In this document: positions 52,559 to 62,887 of the stretch, piece after piece
How the letters are laid out: each line of letters starts with the position of its first letter
Numbering within the stretch: the first letter of the stretch is position 1
Assembly: GCA_027533455.1 (NCBI GenBank)
Contig: JAPZUC010000012.1
Location: 62,001 to 126,000 of the forward strand
Direction: 5' to 3'
DNA: 64,000 nucleotides
DNA from: Porphyrobacter sp.
Lineage (GTDB): Bacteria > Pseudomonadota > Alphaproteobacteria > Sphingomonadales > Sphingomonadaceae
The notes under the pieces: model-generated
What the model was told of the DNA's origin: nothing
Seen by the model: the letters and a program-made list of their open reading frames with translations, nothing else
Database searches by the model: none
Position numbers and translations under genes: made by a program

Positions 52559-53200
52559 ATGCGAAAGGATCAAACCGTGTGCTTCGATGTTTTGCGCAAG
52601 TTAGGGCGGATCGGCATGATTGCCAGTGCAATCGCTCTGGCCGCACCGGTTGCCGCGCAGTTCCAGTCGGAAGGCTACAAGTTCCTGGAAGCGGTCAAGG
52701 AACGTGAGGGCGACGAGGCCACCGCGATGCTCTCAAAGCCCGGCACCCAGATCGTCAACACCCGCGACATCACCAGCGGCGATACGGGCCTGCATATCGT
52801 GGTCGCCCGTTCCGACGTGCTGTGGATCCGCTTCCTGCTCCAGCGCGGGGCCGATCCGAACATCCGCAACAAGAAGGGCGTCACCCCGCTCCAGCTGGCC
52901 ACTTCGCTCAGCTTCACCGAAGGGGTCGAAGCGCTGATCAAGGGCGGGGCGAGCGTCAATGTCGCCGACCAGACGGGCGAAACCCCGCTGATCGCCGCCG
53001 TCCATTCGCGCAATGTGCCGCTGGTGCGGCTGCTGCTGGAAAAGGGCGCGGACCCTGATCGCAACGACAATTCCGGCCGCTCCGCGCGTGACTACATGAA
53101 GCTGCAGGCTGGAAACTCGCTGCTGATGCAGGAATTCGCCAATGCCGATGCCAAGCGCGCCGAGGCGGGAACCAAGAAGAACTACGGGCCTTCTTTCTGA
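52559..53200 (+). CDS. Exported ankyrin-repeat protein
   Basis: About 213 residues: hydrophobic signal (IGMIASAIALAAPVAAQ), then three to four ankyrin repeats (GLHIVVARSDVLWIRFLLQRGADPNIRNKKGVTPLQLATSLSFTEGVEALIKGGASVNVADQTGETPLIAAVHSRNVPLVRLLLEKGADPD). Probably periplasmic, acting through protein contacts; the target is unknown. The start is uncertain; ATG 52559 is favoured. Ends 2 nt before the COQ9 start. Confidence 0.85.
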   Translation: MRKDQTVCFDVLRKLGRIGMIASAIALAAPVAAQFQSEGYKFLEAVKEREGDEATAMLSKPGTQIVNTRDITSGDTGLHIVVARSDVLWIRFLLQRGADPNIRNKKGVTPLQLATSLSFTEGVEALIKGGASVNVADQTGETPLIAAVHSRNVPLVRLLLEKGADPDRNDNSGRSARDYMKLQAGNSLLMQEFANADAKRAEAGTKKNYGPSF

Positions 53201-53201
53201 C

Positions 53202-53864
53202 ATGACCGATTTTTCTGATCTGACGCTGGACGAGCTGCGCATCGCACTCGCACCCGATATCGCCGCTTCGGCGATCTTCGATGGCTGGACCGAGACCGCG
53301 CTGGTTGCCGCTGCCGAGATGGCGGGTGCGGATGTCGATGTGGCCAAGCTGGCCTTCCCGGGCGCAAAGCCGATGGACATGATCGCGGCGTGGATCGCCA
53401 GCGTCGATCAGGCGATGGCGGAAGAATGGCCCGCCGAACGTCTTGCCACGCTCAAGATCCGCGAGCGTATCCGCACGCTGGTCGCCTTCCGGCTGGAGGC
53501 GGTGGCGCATATCGACGAAGCCGTGCGCCGCGCGCTGGCGGTGATGGCCCAGCCGCAGAACGCGGCCCGCGCATTGAAGCTCGGCTGGCATTCGGCGGAC
53601 GTCATGTGGCGCCTTTCGGGCGATACCGCGACCGATTACAATCACTACACCAAGCGCGCCATTCTGGCGGGCATCTACAGCGCGACCCTCGCCGTGTTCG
53701 TCAACGACGACTCTGAGGGCAAGGCCGATACCCACGCCTTCCTCGAACGGCGCATTGATGGCGTGATGAAGTTCGAGAAGGTGAAGGCGCAGTTCCTCGG
53801 CAAGGACCGCGAGCTGCCGAGCCTGACGCGGTTTCTCGGGCGGCTGAGGTATCCGGCGCGGTAA
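53202..53864 (+). CDS. COQ9 family protein (ubiquinone biosynthesis)
   Basis: A 220-residue homologue of mitochondrial COQ9, a TetR-fold lipid-binding protein that assists the COQ7 hydroxylase step. The C-terminal COQ9 domain (NAARALKLGWHSADVMWRLSGDTATDYNHYTKRAILAGIYSATLAVFVNDDSEG) is clear. ATG 53202 was chosen over an upstream ATG that adds non-homologous residues. No coq7 gene is in the window; ubiE and ubiB are at 5-7.5 kb. Confidence 0.92.
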   Translation: MTDFSDLTLDELRIALAPDIAASAIFDGWTETALVAAAEMAGADVDVAKLAFPGAKPMDMIAAWIASVDQAMAEEWPAERLATLKIRERIRTLVAFRLEAVAHIDEAVRRALAVMAQPQNAARALKLGWHSADVMWRLSGDTATDYNHYTKRAILAGIYSATLAVFVNDDSEGKADTHAFLERRIDGVMKFEKVKAQFLGKDRELPSLTRFLGRLRYPAR

Positions 53865-54030
53865 CTCGCCTCAAGCAGCGGAGCGGTAGGCGAACATAAT
53901 CGCGTCCGAACTGGTGATTATGTCCCGGCCGCGCCTCGCGCCGAGGGCTGCTCTGCCCTATTGCTCGACTCGGATTCGCAGGCCATCTTGGGCCGCGCGG
54001 GATCAAGATATTGACGGGAAGGGTATTTCG

Positions 54031-54567
54031 ATGGCGGGTTCGCTCAATAAGGTCATGCTGATCGGCAATCTGGGCGCTGATCCGGAAATCCGCACCTTCA
54101 ACAATGGTGGCAAGGTCGCCAACCTGCGCATCGCCACGTCCGAACAGTGGAAGGACAAGGCCACCGGCGAACGCAAGGAAAAGACCGAGTGGCACACGGT
54201 CGCGATCTTTTCCGAAGGCCTCGTCAGCGTGGTGGAGCGCTACCTCAAGAAGGGCAGCAAGGTCTTCGTCGAAGGCAAGCTCCAGACCCGCAAGTGGCAG
54301 GACCAGAACGGGCAGGACCGGTACAGCACCGAAATCGTGATCCAGGGCCTCGGTGGCACGCTGACCATGCTTGATGGCCCGGCTGGCGGCGGTGCCGGTG
54401 GCGGTATGGGCGGCGGCGGCGGTGGTCGCTCGGGCGGTGGCAGCTACGGCGGTGGTGGTGGCGGCAGCTGGGATCAGGGCGCTGGAGCACCTTCCGGCGG
54501 CGGTTTCGGCGGCGGCGCGCCTGCGGGCGGCGGCTACGACGATCTCGACGACGACATTCCGTTCTAA
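54031..54567 (+). CDS. ssb: Single-stranded DNA-binding protein
   Basis: A 178-residue SSB: OB-fold ([21 protein letters not shown]...[29 protein letters not shown]), a long glycine-rich linker (about residues 111-160), and the acidic C-terminal tip DDLDDDIPF that recruits partner proteins. ATG 54031 matches the canonical SSB N-terminus. A strong terminator follows. Confidence 0.97.
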   Translation: MAGSLNKVMLIGNLGADPEIRTFNNGGKVANLRIATSEQWKDKATGERKEKTEWHTVAIFSEGLVSVVERYLKKGSKVFVEGKLQTRKWQDQNGQDRYSTEIVIQGLGGTLTMLDGPAGGGAGGGMGGGGGGRSGGGSYGGGGGGSWDQGAGAPSGGGFGGGAPAGGGYDDLDDDIPF

Positions 54568-54594
54568 GCATCGATTGTCGCCGCAAGGCGATCC

Positions 54595-54622
54595 AGCCCC
54601 GCAAGCGATTGCGGGGCTTTTT
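54595..54622 (+). terminator. Intrinsic terminator of ssb
   Basis: AGCCCCGCA and TGCGGGGCT pair around a 6-nt loop (AGCGAT) and are followed by TTTT, 28 nt past the ssb stop. Confidence 0.9.
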
Positions 54623-54689
54623 CGTGTCGGCGATGGCGGATGAGCTGTTCTTCAATCCGTGGAAAAGCAGGCGAGGCGTCAAGTCGCGC

Positions 54690-54712
54690 CAGACCCCTGC
54701 CAGAGCCCCTTT
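54690..54712. repeat. 23-bp motif shared with 18588-18610
   Basis: Matches the earlier copy at 21 of 23 positions and likewise precedes a parS-like palindrome (61 nt away). Confidence 0.6.
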
Positions 54713-54773
54713 TGACCCCCTCCAGCCTTATCTCGGGTCGGCTTGGCTCTGCTTTGCCGGCATCTCGCGCGGC

Positions 54774-54789
54774 GGTTTCACGTGAAACA
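54774..54789. other. parS site (ParB-binding centromere-like palindrome)
   Basis: GGTTTCACGTGAAACA contains the full 14-bp palindrome GTTTCACGTGAAAC and differs from the consensus parS TGTTTCACGTGAAACA only at its first base. It lies in a non-coding gap between the ssb terminator and yceD, a normal position for a parS site near the replication origin. ParB loads here to start chromosome segregation. Confidence 0.85.
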
Positions 54790-54807
54790 TCGCCTTTTCG
54801 GGCGAGA

Positions 54808-55347
54808 TCAGGACTTCTTCAGACCTGCCAGCAGATCGGCGAGCGGCCCCAGCATCTCGTCTTCCTGCACGATCCCCGCAGCAAACCGCGCAGCATCGGC
54901 ATTCGGGCCTTCGGCATAGGGATCGATCGCGAGGCCGAGGGTCTGCGCCACCGCCTCGCCCAGATCGAACATGTCGCCCGAAAATTCGATCTCGTCGCAG
55001 TCGTCTGCCTCGAGCTCGAGCTCGAGCTCTTCATCAGGCGTGGCGGAGCGCTGATTTTCCTCGACAAACCGTAAGTCCACGGCTTCGTCGATGGCAACGG
55101 GGAAGTCCTCGCCCGAGATCGCACAGGGCTGCATGATCGCGGCCCGCAGCCGCCCCGTCGCCCGTATCGCCCGCGGCTTCTGATCGAGTGTGACTTCAGC
55201 CCGCAGGCTCTCCACCGCGCCGAGACCAAAGCGGGCAGCCAGTGCGTCACGCTCCGCCGGTGAAGCTTCTATCACCACCGCGCCTGCGGGCAGGGGACGC
55301 GCCTTGATCATGCGGGAAAGCTCGGAAGGGGGCGTCGCGGCGCTCAC
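54808..55347 (-). CDS. yceD: YceD/DUF177 protein (23S rRNA accumulation)
   Basis: A 179-residue member of the YceD family, implicated in 23S rRNA accumulation. The C-terminal domain has the conserved Asp/Glu-rich EFSGDMFDLGEAVAQTLGLAIDPYAEGPNAD. A (GAGCTC)n hexamer tract (about 55009-55030) encodes ELELELE, with adjacent acidic residues. It overlaps the upstream CBP3-type gene by ATGA. Confidence 0.87.
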   Translation of the reverse strand: MSAATPPSELSRMIKARPLPAGAVVIEASPAERDALAARFGLGAVESLRAEVTLDQKPRAIRATGRLRAAIMQPCAISGEDFPVAIDEAVDLRFVEENQRSATPDEELELELEADDCDEIEFSGDMFDLGEAVAQTLGLAIDPYAEGPNADAARFAAGIVQEDEMLGPLADLLAGLKKS

Positions 55348-55871
55348 CAGATCGCGCTCGCTTTCATCATCTCGCCATCCGAGAAGCGGCCTAACCGCAA
55401 GAAAAGATTCATCAATCTTTCCGCCACAGCCTTGGCGCCCGCTGCCTCGTCGGCGCCTTGGGCAAAAGTGACATTGCGCCCGACCGCGGACGTCAGCTTC
55501 TCCATGTCGCCAGTGTTGAACACGCTGCGATAGGCTCCCAGCCGCCCGCCCAGCACGCTCATCAGCTTGCCGATGCGCTTGCCGACGACCACGTCATTGA
55601 CCCCGAATTCGCGCAGCTGACCGTCCATGTCCTCGACGAAAAGCTCCGCCAGAAGCGCGCTTTCGGCGCGCAGTTCGGAAGCTTCGAGGCGCACCATGAC
55701 GGCGCTCAGCACTGCGGTGATCATGTCGAAGCGCCCGGCGATCGAATCCGCCACGCCGCATTCGGTGTAATAGCCGGTGTCGCGTGCCAGCTCGATGACG
55801 CGGTGCCATAGCGGACGCACGCCTTCTCGCGGGTCAGGGGCGGTGCCGAGCAGGCGGGACAGGAAGGACAT
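55344..55871 (-). CDS. Ubiquinol-cytochrome c chaperone (CBP3) family protein
   Basis: A 175-residue homologue of CBP3/UQCC1, which assists assembly of cytochrome b. It contains HRVIELARDTGYYTECGVADSIAGRFDMITAVLSAVMVRLE and LAELFVEDMDGQLREFGVNDVVVGKRIGKLMSVLGGRLGAYR, the CBP3 domain. ATG 55871 (MSFLSRLLG) was chosen over an 18-codon upstream extension. Operon with yceD. Confidence 0.88.
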   Translation of the reverse strand: MSFLSRLLGTAPDPREGVRPLWHRVIELARDTGYYTECGVADSIAGRFDMITAVLSAVMVRLEASELRAESALLAELFVEDMDGQLREFGVNDVVVGKRIGKLMSVLGGRLGAYRSVFNTGDMEKLTSAVGRNVTFAQGADEAAGAKAVAERLMNLFLRLGRFSDGEMMKASAIW

Positions 55872-56131
55872 GGGGTCAGGGACCTTTCGAGACCGGAGAG
55901 GTGTTCCAATAGAAGAGACGCGCATTGCGCCCCGTCTTCGCTACGACAACGCACGAGGCGCGGATGCGTTCAAGCAGGGTTCAACCCCATTGCTCCACCG
56001 TCGCGGTATATGGTGCGTTGCAAGCCAGCGCCTAGCCCCTTAAAGCACCTCGCCCAAGGGACAAGAGCGCACATTCGCGCGGCACGAGACGGGACGGACA
56101 CGGTTTGGCGCAGATGGAACAGGCAGGCGCG

Positions 56132-56617
56132 ATGAATTTCGGCAAGCGCAAGGCGCGTGAGGCAGCGATGCTGCTGGCGGCGGTGGCAGTGCTGCCGGGC
56201 TGCACGTCGATCCGCGAATCGCGCGGCTACATCGTCGACCCGACCCTGAGCGCGATGGTGCAGCCGAAGATCGACAACCAGCAGTCGGTGGAAGGCACGC
56301 TCGGCCGCCCGACCTTTGTCAGCCAGTTCGGCACGCCGACCTGGTATTACGTCTCCAGCATCACCGGCCAGCGCCCCTTCAACCGCCCGCGGATCCGCGA
56401 TCATTCGGTGCTCGCGGTCACATTCGATAGCAATGGCCGCGTCAGCGAGGTCAAACGCAGTGGGATCGATCAGGTCGTGTTCCTCGATCCCAACGGCGAC
56501 AAGACCCCGACCCTGGGCCGCGAGCGCAGCTTCCTTGAAGACCTGTTCGGCAATATCGGGCAGGTCGGTAGCTCGGGCATCGGCGGAGCGCCGGGCGGCG
56601 GGCCGAACGGGCAGTAA
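56132..56617 (+). CDS. bamE: BamE/SmpA-like outer-membrane lipoprotein
   Basis: A 161-residue lipoprotein: signal and lipobox LPGC, then the SmpA/OmlA domain with GRPTFVSQFGTPTWYYVSSIT and a C-terminal Gly/Ser-rich tail. BamE belongs to the outer-membrane protein assembly machine. ATG 56132 (MNFGKRK) is used; ATG 56105 adds nine residues. It is upstream of hslVU. Confidence 0.87.
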   Translation: MNFGKRKAREAAMLLAAVAVLPGCTSIRESRGYIVDPTLSAMVQPKIDNQQSVEGTLGRPTFVSQFGTPTWYYVSSITGQRPFNRPRIRDHSVLAVTFDSNGRVSEVKRSGIDQVVFLDPNGDKTPTLGRERSFLEDLFGNIGQVGSSGIGGAPGGGPNGQ

Positions 56618-56677
56618 GCCTGCCCGCTTTACCTGCGCGCGCTTGAACCGAGTGGGGGCCGCTCCATATTGGCGGTC

Positions 56678-57235
56678 ATGAGCAGCGATCCTTCAGCACA
56701 CGGTCTCGTGCAGTGGCACGGCACCACCATCATCGGCGTCCGGCGCGGCGGCACCACTGTCATCGCGGGCGACGGTCAGGTGTCGATGGGCAACACCGTC
56801 ATGAAACCCAACGCCCGCAAGGTCCGCCGCATCGGCGATGGCAGCGTGATCGCCGGCTTCGCTGGTGCGACGGCCGACGCCTTCACCCTGTTCGAGCGGC
56901 TGGAAAAAAAGCTCGAGCAATATTCCGGCCAGCTGATGCGCGCGAGCGTGGAGCTCGCCAAGGACTGGCGGACCGACAAGTATCTCCGCAATCTGGAAGC
57001 GCTGATGATCGTCGCCGACAAGGACACCTTGCTGGTGCTGACCGGCAATGGCGACGTGCTGGAGCCCATCGGCGATATTGCCGCGATCGGATCGGGCGGC
57101 AACTTCGCGCTCGCCGCCGCTCGGGCGATTGCCGATTACGAGACCGATGCCGAGACCATTGCAAGGAAAGCGATGGCGGTCGCCGCCGATATTTGCGTCT
57201 TCACCAATGGCAACCTGACGGTCGAGACCGTCTGA
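56678..57235 (+). CDS. hslV: ATP-dependent protease subunit HslV
   Basis: The proteolytic chamber of the HslVU (ClpQY) protease. The 185-residue precursor has a short propeptide up to HG, then mature Thr at [11 protein letters not shown], the active-site threonine. Also present are [18 protein letters not shown] and the [13 protein letters not shown] segment. Autocatalytic cleavage before TTIIG is known for the family. It is followed 23 nt later by hslU. Confidence 0.96.
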   Translation: MSSDPSAHGLVQWHGTTIIGVRRGGTTVIAGDGQVSMGNTVMKPNARKVRRIGDGSVIAGFAGATADAFTLFERLEKKLEQYSGQLMRASVELAKDWRTDKYLRNLEALMIVADKDTLLVLTGNGDVLEPIGDIAAIGSGGNFALAAARAIADYETDAETIARKAMAVAADICVFTNGNLTVETV

Positions 57236-57258
57236 CCCCTCTGCTTCCCGGAAAAATC

Positions 57259-58557
57259 ATGGACAACCTCACCCCCAAGGCGATCGTCGCCGCGCTCGAC
57301 CAACACATCATAGGCCAGCAGGATGCCAAGCGCGCGGTCGCCGTGGCGCTGCGCAATCGCTGGCGTCGTCAGCGCTTGGGTGCGGATCTGCGCGACGAGG
57401 TCACGCCCAAGAACATCCTTATGATCGGCCCGACGGGCTGCGGGAAGACCGAGATCAGCCGGCGACTGGCAAAACTCGCCGAGGCGCCGTTCATCAAGGT
57501 CGAGGCGACCAAGTTCACCGAGGTCGGCTATGTCGGCCGCGATGTCGAACAAATTGCCCGCGACCTGGTGGAAGAGGCGATCCGGCTGGAAAAGGAGCTT
57601 CGCCGCGAAAAGGTGCGCGAGGCGGCGTCCGAGGCGGCGATGGACCGCCTCCTCACCGCGCTGGTCGGCGACAATGCCTCGGAAGCGACGCGGGAGAGCT
57701 TCCGCCAGCGGATAATCCAGAACGCGATGAATGACGTCGAAGTCGAGATCGAGATGCGCGACGCGCCTGCCGCGCCCTTCGACATGGGCAATATGGGCGG
57801 GCAGATCGGAATGATCGACCTTTCTGACATGATGGGCAAGGCGCTGGGGCGGAAGAACACCCGCCGCCAGAAGCTGCGCGTGCCCGATGCGTGGGACCGG
57901 CTCGTCGACGAGGAGGCCGACAAGCGCCTCGATCAGGACGATGTCGCACGCGCGGCGCTCCAGAACGCGGAGACCAACGGGATCGTGTTCCTCGACGAGA
58001 TCGACAAGATCGCGGTCAGCGATGTGCGCGGCGGGAGTGTCAGCCGTGAAGGCGTGCAGCGCGACCTGCTGCCGCTGATCGAGGGCACCACGGTCGCCAC
58101 CAAGTATGGTCCGATGAAGACCGACCACGTGCTGTTTATCGCGAGCGGCGCGTTCCATGTTGCCAAGCCATCGGACATGCTGCCCGAACTTCAGGGCCGC
58201 CTGCCTATCCGGGTCGAATTGCAGGCCCTGACCGAGGCCGATTTCGTGCGCATCCTCTCCGAGACCCGCGCGAACCTCGTGGCGCAGTACAAGGCGCTGC
58301 TGGCGACCGAGCAGGTGACGCTCGATTTCACCGACGATGCCGTCCCCGCCATCGCCCGCATTGCGGCGCAGGTGAATGCCACGGTCGAGAATATCGGTGC
58401 GCGGCGTTTGCAGACGGTGATGGAGCGGCTGCTTGAGGAGATCAGCTTCGAGGCCGAGGATCACGCCGGCGAAACGATCCGCGTCGATGCCGCCTATGTC
58501 GAGGCGCGGCTGGCCGGGCTGGCGGGCAACACCGACCTCAGCAAGTACATCCTGTAA
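57259..58557 (+). CDS. hslU: ATP-dependent protease ATPase subunit HslU
   Basis: A 432-residue AAA+ unfoldase. It starts [28 protein letters not shown]. Walker A is [17 protein letters not shown] (usually GPTGVGKT). The I-domain lies at about residues 130-230, Walker B is [10 protein letters not shown], sensor region [23 protein letters not shown], and the C-terminal tip is DLSKYIL, which docks on HslV. Its stop overlaps the next start (TAATGG). Confidence 0.97.
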   Translation: MDNLTPKAIVAALDQHIIGQQDAKRAVAVALRNRWRRQRLGADLRDEVTPKNILMIGPTGCGKTEISRRLAKLAEAPFIKVEATKFTEVGYVGRDVEQIARDLVEEAIRLEKELRREKVREAASEAAMDRLLTALVGDNASEATRESFRQRIIQNAMNDVEVEIEMRDAPAAPFDMGNMGGQIGMIDLSDMMGKALGRKNTRRQKLRVPDAWDRLVDEEADKRLDQDDVARAALQNAETNGIVFLDEIDKIAVSDVRGGSVSREGVQRDLLPLIEGTTVATKYGPMKTDHVLFIASGAFHVAKPSDMLPELQGRLPIRVELQALTEADFVRILSETRANLVAQYKALLATEQVTLDFTDDAVPAIARIAAQVNATVENIGARRLQTVMERLLEEISFEAEDHAGETIRVDAAYVEARLAGLAGNTDLSKYIL

Positions 58558-58925
58558 TGGCAGGCGGGCCGGTGCGCGAACTTGCGGCGATGCTCGCAGG
58601 GATGGCCCCGGCGCTGGATGCACGGCGCTGGCGCTTCGTGCTGGTGGAGGGCCCGCCGCCGCAAGATGCCTTCGCCCTGATCCGCGAGGACGATGGGACG
58701 ACCGCGATCCTGCCCGGGGTAACCGGCGACTTTGCCCGCGTTACGCTGACGGTTCACTCCGCGCTGGATGGCGTGGGGCTGACCGCGGCAGTCGCAGGCG
58801 CGCTCGCGCAAGCCGGGATCGCCTGCAATGTCGTGGCGGGATTCCACCACGATCACATCTTTGTGCCGTGGGCGAGAGCTGACGAGACGCTGGCGATCCT
58901 CCAGCGCCTCGTCGCCGCGGCCTGA
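58557..58925 (+). CDS. ACT-domain-containing protein
   Basis: A 122-residue protein with an ACT-like regulatory fold: an N-terminal segment (RWRFVLVEGPPPQDAFALIREDDGTTAIL) and TLTVHSALDGVGLTAAVAGALAQAGIACNVVAGFHHDHIFVPWARADETLAIL, similar to the CASTOR/ACT_7 type. A small-molecule sensor role is likely. It overlaps the hslU stop by 1 nt. Confidence 0.8.
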   Translation: MAGGPVRELAAMLAGMAPALDARRWRFVLVEGPPPQDAFALIREDDGTTAILPGVTGDFARVTLTVHSALDGVGLTAAVAGALAQAGIACNVVAGFHHDHIFVPWARADETLAILQRLVAAA

Positions 58926-60884
58926 TCACTCGCCAAGCAGATACTGCTTCCAGAACACCAGCTGCGCAAGGAAGGCGTAGTCGGCGTTGGCCTTCTTGCG
59001 GAAGCCGTGACCTTCGTCGGCGGCGACAAGGTGCCAGGCCTTCCCACCGTTCTGGCGGATCGCTGCGACCATCTGGTCGGCTTCGGACTTGGGCACGCGC
59101 GGGTCGTTCGCCCCGGTAATCACGAACATCGGCTTGGTGATTTCAGACACGCGGGTGAGCGGGCTGATCTCCGTCAGCTTCGCGCGCTGGTCGGGGATGC
59201 GCTCGTCACCATATTCCACGCGGCGCAGGTCCTGCCGGTAGGGGTTGGTGTTTTCGAGGAAGCTCACGAAGTTGCTGATCGCGACCGTGCACTGGGTCGC
59301 AGTCAGCTTGTCCTTCAGCTGCACCGCGGCGGCATAGCACATATAGCCGCCATAGGAGCCGCCGGTCAGGCCGACTTTGGCCGGATCAACCGCCGGATCG
59401 GCGCGCACGGCGTCGATCAGCGCGGCCATGTCCTTGACCGAATCCTCGCGCTTGAAGGGGCCGTTGTCGAGGCTGACGAAGGTCTTCCCGTAGCCCGTCG
59501 AACCGCGCACGTTGGGGAAGAAGATGCCGACCCCCAGCTCGTTGAGGTAGTAGTTGTCGCTGCCCATGAAGCCTGCGGTGCTCTGGCCTTCGGGGCCTCC
59601 GTGAACGTCGACGATCAGCGGGCGCTTGCCCGGGAACTTCGCCGGATCGGGCAGATATAGCAGGCCCGAGACCTCGAGCCCGTCGAAGCTTTTCGTCGTC
59701 ACGATCCGCGGCTCGACATTGACGGCCGGATCAAGGCCGCCGGTCTCGCTCTGCGTCCAGCGGGTAAGCTTCAGGGTCTTGGGATCAAGGCTCCATACGT
59801 CCGATGCGCTTTTGGCGCTGGAGAAGCTGAAGCCGATCTCGCCCCACGGGGCGATGGCAAGGCCGCCGATCTGGCCGGCGGGAAGGGCATCGACCTTGGT
59901 TACCTTGCCGCTTGCCACATCGAGGATACGCATCCGGTCGGACCCGGCCTCGTTCACTTCGTAGACGATGGTCTTGCCGTCATCGGAAAGGTCGAAGCTG
60001 TCGACATCCCACTTCTCGCGGCTGACGGGGGTGAAAGCGCCGGTGACGGGGTCAAGCTTGGCGAGGCGCTGGAAGTCCGAGCCTGCGTCGCTTGTCACCC
60101 ACAAAGTCCCGTTCGGCGCCACGTCGAGGCCCCCGAACGCGATCTTGGCCTTGGGATCGCCGATCGCCGTCATCGCGCCCGTGGCAAGATCCAGCCGGTA
60201 AAGATCGGCATCCTCGACCGAACGGTAATCGGCGAGATAGGCGGCGGTGTTGTCGGGCGCAAATGCGATCAGCGCCCAGCCGCCGCCCTTGCTTTCGTGC
60301 ACCATCCGCACCGAACCCGGATCGCGCGGATCCATGATATACAGGTCGGAATCGATGCCATTGCGGCGGGTCGAACTGAAGCCGATCAGGCTGCCGTCAT
60401 GGCTCCAAGCCCCCATCTGGTTGCGGCTCTTGCCGTCGGTCAGCAGGGCAAGGCGACCGTCTTTTAAAGTGTGGAGCTGAAAGTACTCGTCCCCGCCCTT
60501 GTCCTTGCTGACGACGATCATGTCGCCCTTTTCGGGGGCATAGGAGCCGCGCACCGTCTCGGCCTCGAAGCTGATCTGGGTGCGCGCACCCATCGGCATG
60601 GCAACGCGGTGGAGCTGGCTGACATTGGCGAAGCGGGTGTTGATCAGCGCCGCGCGGGTGTTGGGATCCCACCCGGCAAAGCCCGCGCTGCGCGCTTCTA
60701 GGTAGGGTCGCACAGCATCGACCAGTGCGAGCGGGACCGGCGGCATCTGTTCTGCCGTCAGAGCGGCCGGAACCGGAACGGCGGGTGCCTCCGCAGGGGT
60801 TGGCACTGCCGGCTTGTCCTGCGCGGCGGCAGGCAGAGCGGCGGCAGTGGCGAGGAACAGGGTAAGCAGACGGGCACTGCGCAT
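58926..60884 (-). CDS. S9-family prolyl oligopeptidase-like peptidase
   Basis: A 652-residue secreted peptidase: signal peptide (LLTLFLATAAALPAAAQ), a WD/TolB-like beta-propeller (about residues 60-390), and an S9 hydrolase domain with Ser in LTGGSYGGYMCYAAA, Asp in TGANDPRVP and His in DEGHGFRKK. It resembles acylaminoacyl/dipeptidyl peptidases. ATG 60884 was chosen for the signal peptide. It is convergent with the ACT-domain gene. Confidence 0.92.
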   Translation of the reverse strand: MRSARLLTLFLATAAALPAAAQDKPAVPTPAEAPAVPVPAALTAEQMPPVPLALVDAVRPYLEARSAGFAGWDPNTRAALINTRFANVSQLHRVAMPMGARTQISFEAETVRGSYAPEKGDMIVVSKDKGGDEYFQLHTLKDGRLALLTDGKSRNQMGAWSHDGSLIGFSSTRRNGIDSDLYIMDPRDPGSVRMVHESKGGGWALIAFAPDNTAAYLADYRSVEDADLYRLDLATGAMTAIGDPKAKIAFGGLDVAPNGTLWVTSDAGSDFQRLAKLDPVTGAFTPVSREKWDVDSFDLSDDGKTIVYEVNEAGSDRMRILDVASGKVTKVDALPAGQIGGLAIAPWGEIGFSFSSAKSASDVWSLDPKTLKLTRWTQSETGGLDPAVNVEPRIVTTKSFDGLEVSGLLYLPDPAKFPGKRPLIVDVHGGPEGQSTAGFMGSDNYYLNELGVGIFFPNVRGSTGYGKTFVSLDNGPFKREDSVKDMAALIDAVRADPAVDPAKVGLTGGSYGGYMCYAAAVQLKDKLTATQCTVAISNFVSFLENTNPYRQDLRRVEYGDERIPDQRAKLTEISPLTRVSEITKPMFVITGANDPRVPKSEADQMVAAIRQNGGKAWHLVAADEGHGFRKKANADYAFLAQLVFWKQYLLGE

Positions 60885-60982
60885 GGTGATTGCTTCTCTC
60901 TTTGCGGCTGGACAGTCCTCCGGATGGAGGCTTTGCGGCAAAGAGGTAACCTCAGCGAGGCTGGCAGGCAATCGGCTTGGGG

Positions 60983-62839
60983 TTACTCGGCGGCCTCGGC
61001 AGGAGCCGGTTCATCGCGCCGCTCGCTCGCCTGCCGCGTCCACATCTCTGCGTAGAGTCCGCCGCGGGCGAGCAGCGTGTTGTGATCGCCACTCTCCACC
61101 AGCCGGCCGTGATCCAGCACGAGGATGTTGTCGGCATCGGCGATGGTCGAAAGCCTGTGCGCGATGGCCAGAGTGGTGCGGCCCTTGGCGATCCGCCGCA
61201 GCGTGCCGAGAATTTCCTGCTCGGTGCGGGTGTCGAGCGCGCTCGTCGCCTCGTCGAGCAGCAGGATTGGCGGGTTCTTGACCAGTGTGCGGGCAATGGC
61301 GACGCGCTGCTTCTCTCCGCCCGAAAGCTTGAGGCCCCGTTCCCCCACCATCGTCTCGAAGCGGTCGGGCAGGCGTTCGACCAGTGCCATCAGCGCGGCA
61401 TCGCGCGCGGCCTGTTCGACCATGGCCTCGTCCGCGCCTTCTGCGCCGTAAGCGATGTTGTAGGCGAGGTTCTCGTTGAACAGCACAGAATCCTGCGGGA
61501 CGATGCCGATCGCGGCGCGCAAGCTATGCTGCGTCACGGTGGCAATATCCTCGCCCCCTACCAGCACGCGGCCCGCAAGCGGATCATAAAAGCGGAACAA
61601 TAGCCGCCCGATGGTGCTCTTGCCCGCGCCGGACGGACCGACAATCGCGGTGGTAGAACCGGCGGGCACTTCGAAGCTGAGGCCGTTGAGGATCGTGCGG
61701 CCCGGATCATAGCCGAAGGTCACGTTGTCGAAGACCACAGTGGGCTTGCGGATGATCAGAGCGGGCGCGCCGGGCTTGTCCTTCACTTCGATGTCAGTGT
61801 CGATCAGGCGGAACATCTCGGCCATGTCGATCAGACCCTGACGAATTGTGCGGTACACCCAGCCCAGCACGTCCAGCGGGCGGAACAGCTGGATCAGGTA
61901 AGTGTTCACCAGCACGAGATCGCCCACCGTCAGAGTGCCCTTGCTCCAGCCCCAGACAGTGTAAGCCATTGCCGCAGCAACCAGCGCATTGGTGATCACC
62001 GCCTGCGCCATGTTGAGCAGGCCAACCGAGTTCTCCGACTTGATCGCGGCTTCGGCATAGGCGCGGGCAGCATTGCTGTAGCGGGCTTCCTCGCGGTGCT
62101 CGGCGCCGAAGTACTTCACAGTCTCGTAGTTGAGCAGCGAATCCACCGCGCGGTGAAGCGCCTTGCCGTCGAGATCGTTCATCTCGCGCCGCAGCTTGGT
62201 GCGCCATTCTGTGATCGCCCGGGTCACCCAGACATAGGCGACCACGGTAACGGCGGTGGCCGCGACCAGTTCGATCCCGAAATTGATGTAGAAGATAACA
62301 CCCACCGCGATCAGCTCGATGATCGTGGGCGCGATGTTGAACAGCAGGAAATAGAGCATCTGGTCGATGCTCTTGGTCCCGCGCTCGATGATCTTGGTGA
62401 CCTCGCCGGTACGCCGGGCGAGGTGGAACCTGAGTGACAGACGATGTAGGCGGTGGAACACGTCCTCGGCCAGATGTAGCGTGGCGACCTGGCCGACCCG
62501 CTCGAAGGCGATGTTGCGCAGGTTATCGAAGGCTACCGAAGTGAAGCGCCCCAAAGCATAGGCCACTACCAGCGCGAGCGCGACCGTCACCCCCTCGCGC
62601 GTTGTCCCCGACATTGCATCGACCGCACCCTTATAGGCAAAGGGCAGAGCGAGAGTGACGGCCTTTGCCGCCAGCACCAGTGCCATTGCGATGGCGATGC
62701 GGGTGCGAAGGCCCGGGTTATCCTTTGGCCAAAGGTAGGGCAGAAACCGCTTGAGCGTGGGCCAGCTCTCGACATCGCGCGCGCGAGTCTTCTTATGAGA
62801 GTTCGCGGGATCGGCGGCTGGGTTGGTTTCAGGGGGCAT
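60983..62839 (-). CDS. Atm1/HMT1-type ABC half-transporter
   Basis: A 618-residue half-exporter: six-helix membrane domain (about residues 45-335) with the Atm1-like signature [26 protein letters not shown] and [25 protein letters not shown], then an ATPase domain with [44 protein letters not shown] and [11 protein letters not shown]. Relatives export glutathione-linked sulfur or metal complexes. ATG 62839 or 62851; the former is used. Confidence 0.92.
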   Translation of the reverse strand: MPPETNPAADPANSHKKTRARDVESWPTLKRFLPYLWPKDNPGLRTRIAIAMALVLAAKAVTLALPFAYKGAVDAMSGTTREGVTVALALVVAYALGRFTSVAFDNLRNIAFERVGQVATLHLAEDVFHRLHRLSLRFHLARRTGEVTKIIERGTKSIDQMLYFLLFNIAPTIIELIAVGVIFYINFGIELVAATAVTVVAYVWVTRAITEWRTKLRREMNDLDGKALHRAVDSLLNYETVKYFGAEHREEARYSNAARAYAEAAIKSENSVGLLNMAQAVITNALVAAAMAYTVWGWSKGTLTVGDLVLVNTYLIQLFRPLDVLGWVYRTIRQGLIDMAEMFRLIDTDIEVKDKPGAPALIIRKPTVVFDNVTFGYDPGRTILNGLSFEVPAGSTTAIVGPSGAGKSTIGRLLFRFYDPLAGRVLVGGEDIATVTQHSLRAAIGIVPQDSVLFNENLAYNIAYGAEGADEAMVEQAARDAALMALVERLPDRFETMVGERGLKLSGGEKQRVAIARTLVKNPPILLLDEATSALDTRTEQEILGTLRRIAKGRTTLAIAHRLSTIADADNILVLDHGRLVESGDHNTLLARGGLYAEMWTRQASERRDEPAPAEAAE

Positions 62840-62887
62840 GGCCTGCCCCATGTGGGCGTGGCGGTGCGATCCCGCAAGGACGCAGGT

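Noticed and set aside
53890..53915. LexA/SOS box upstream of ssb
   Set aside because: Two GAAC strings are present but the spacing does not fit the alphaproteobacterial GAAC-N7-GAAC box.
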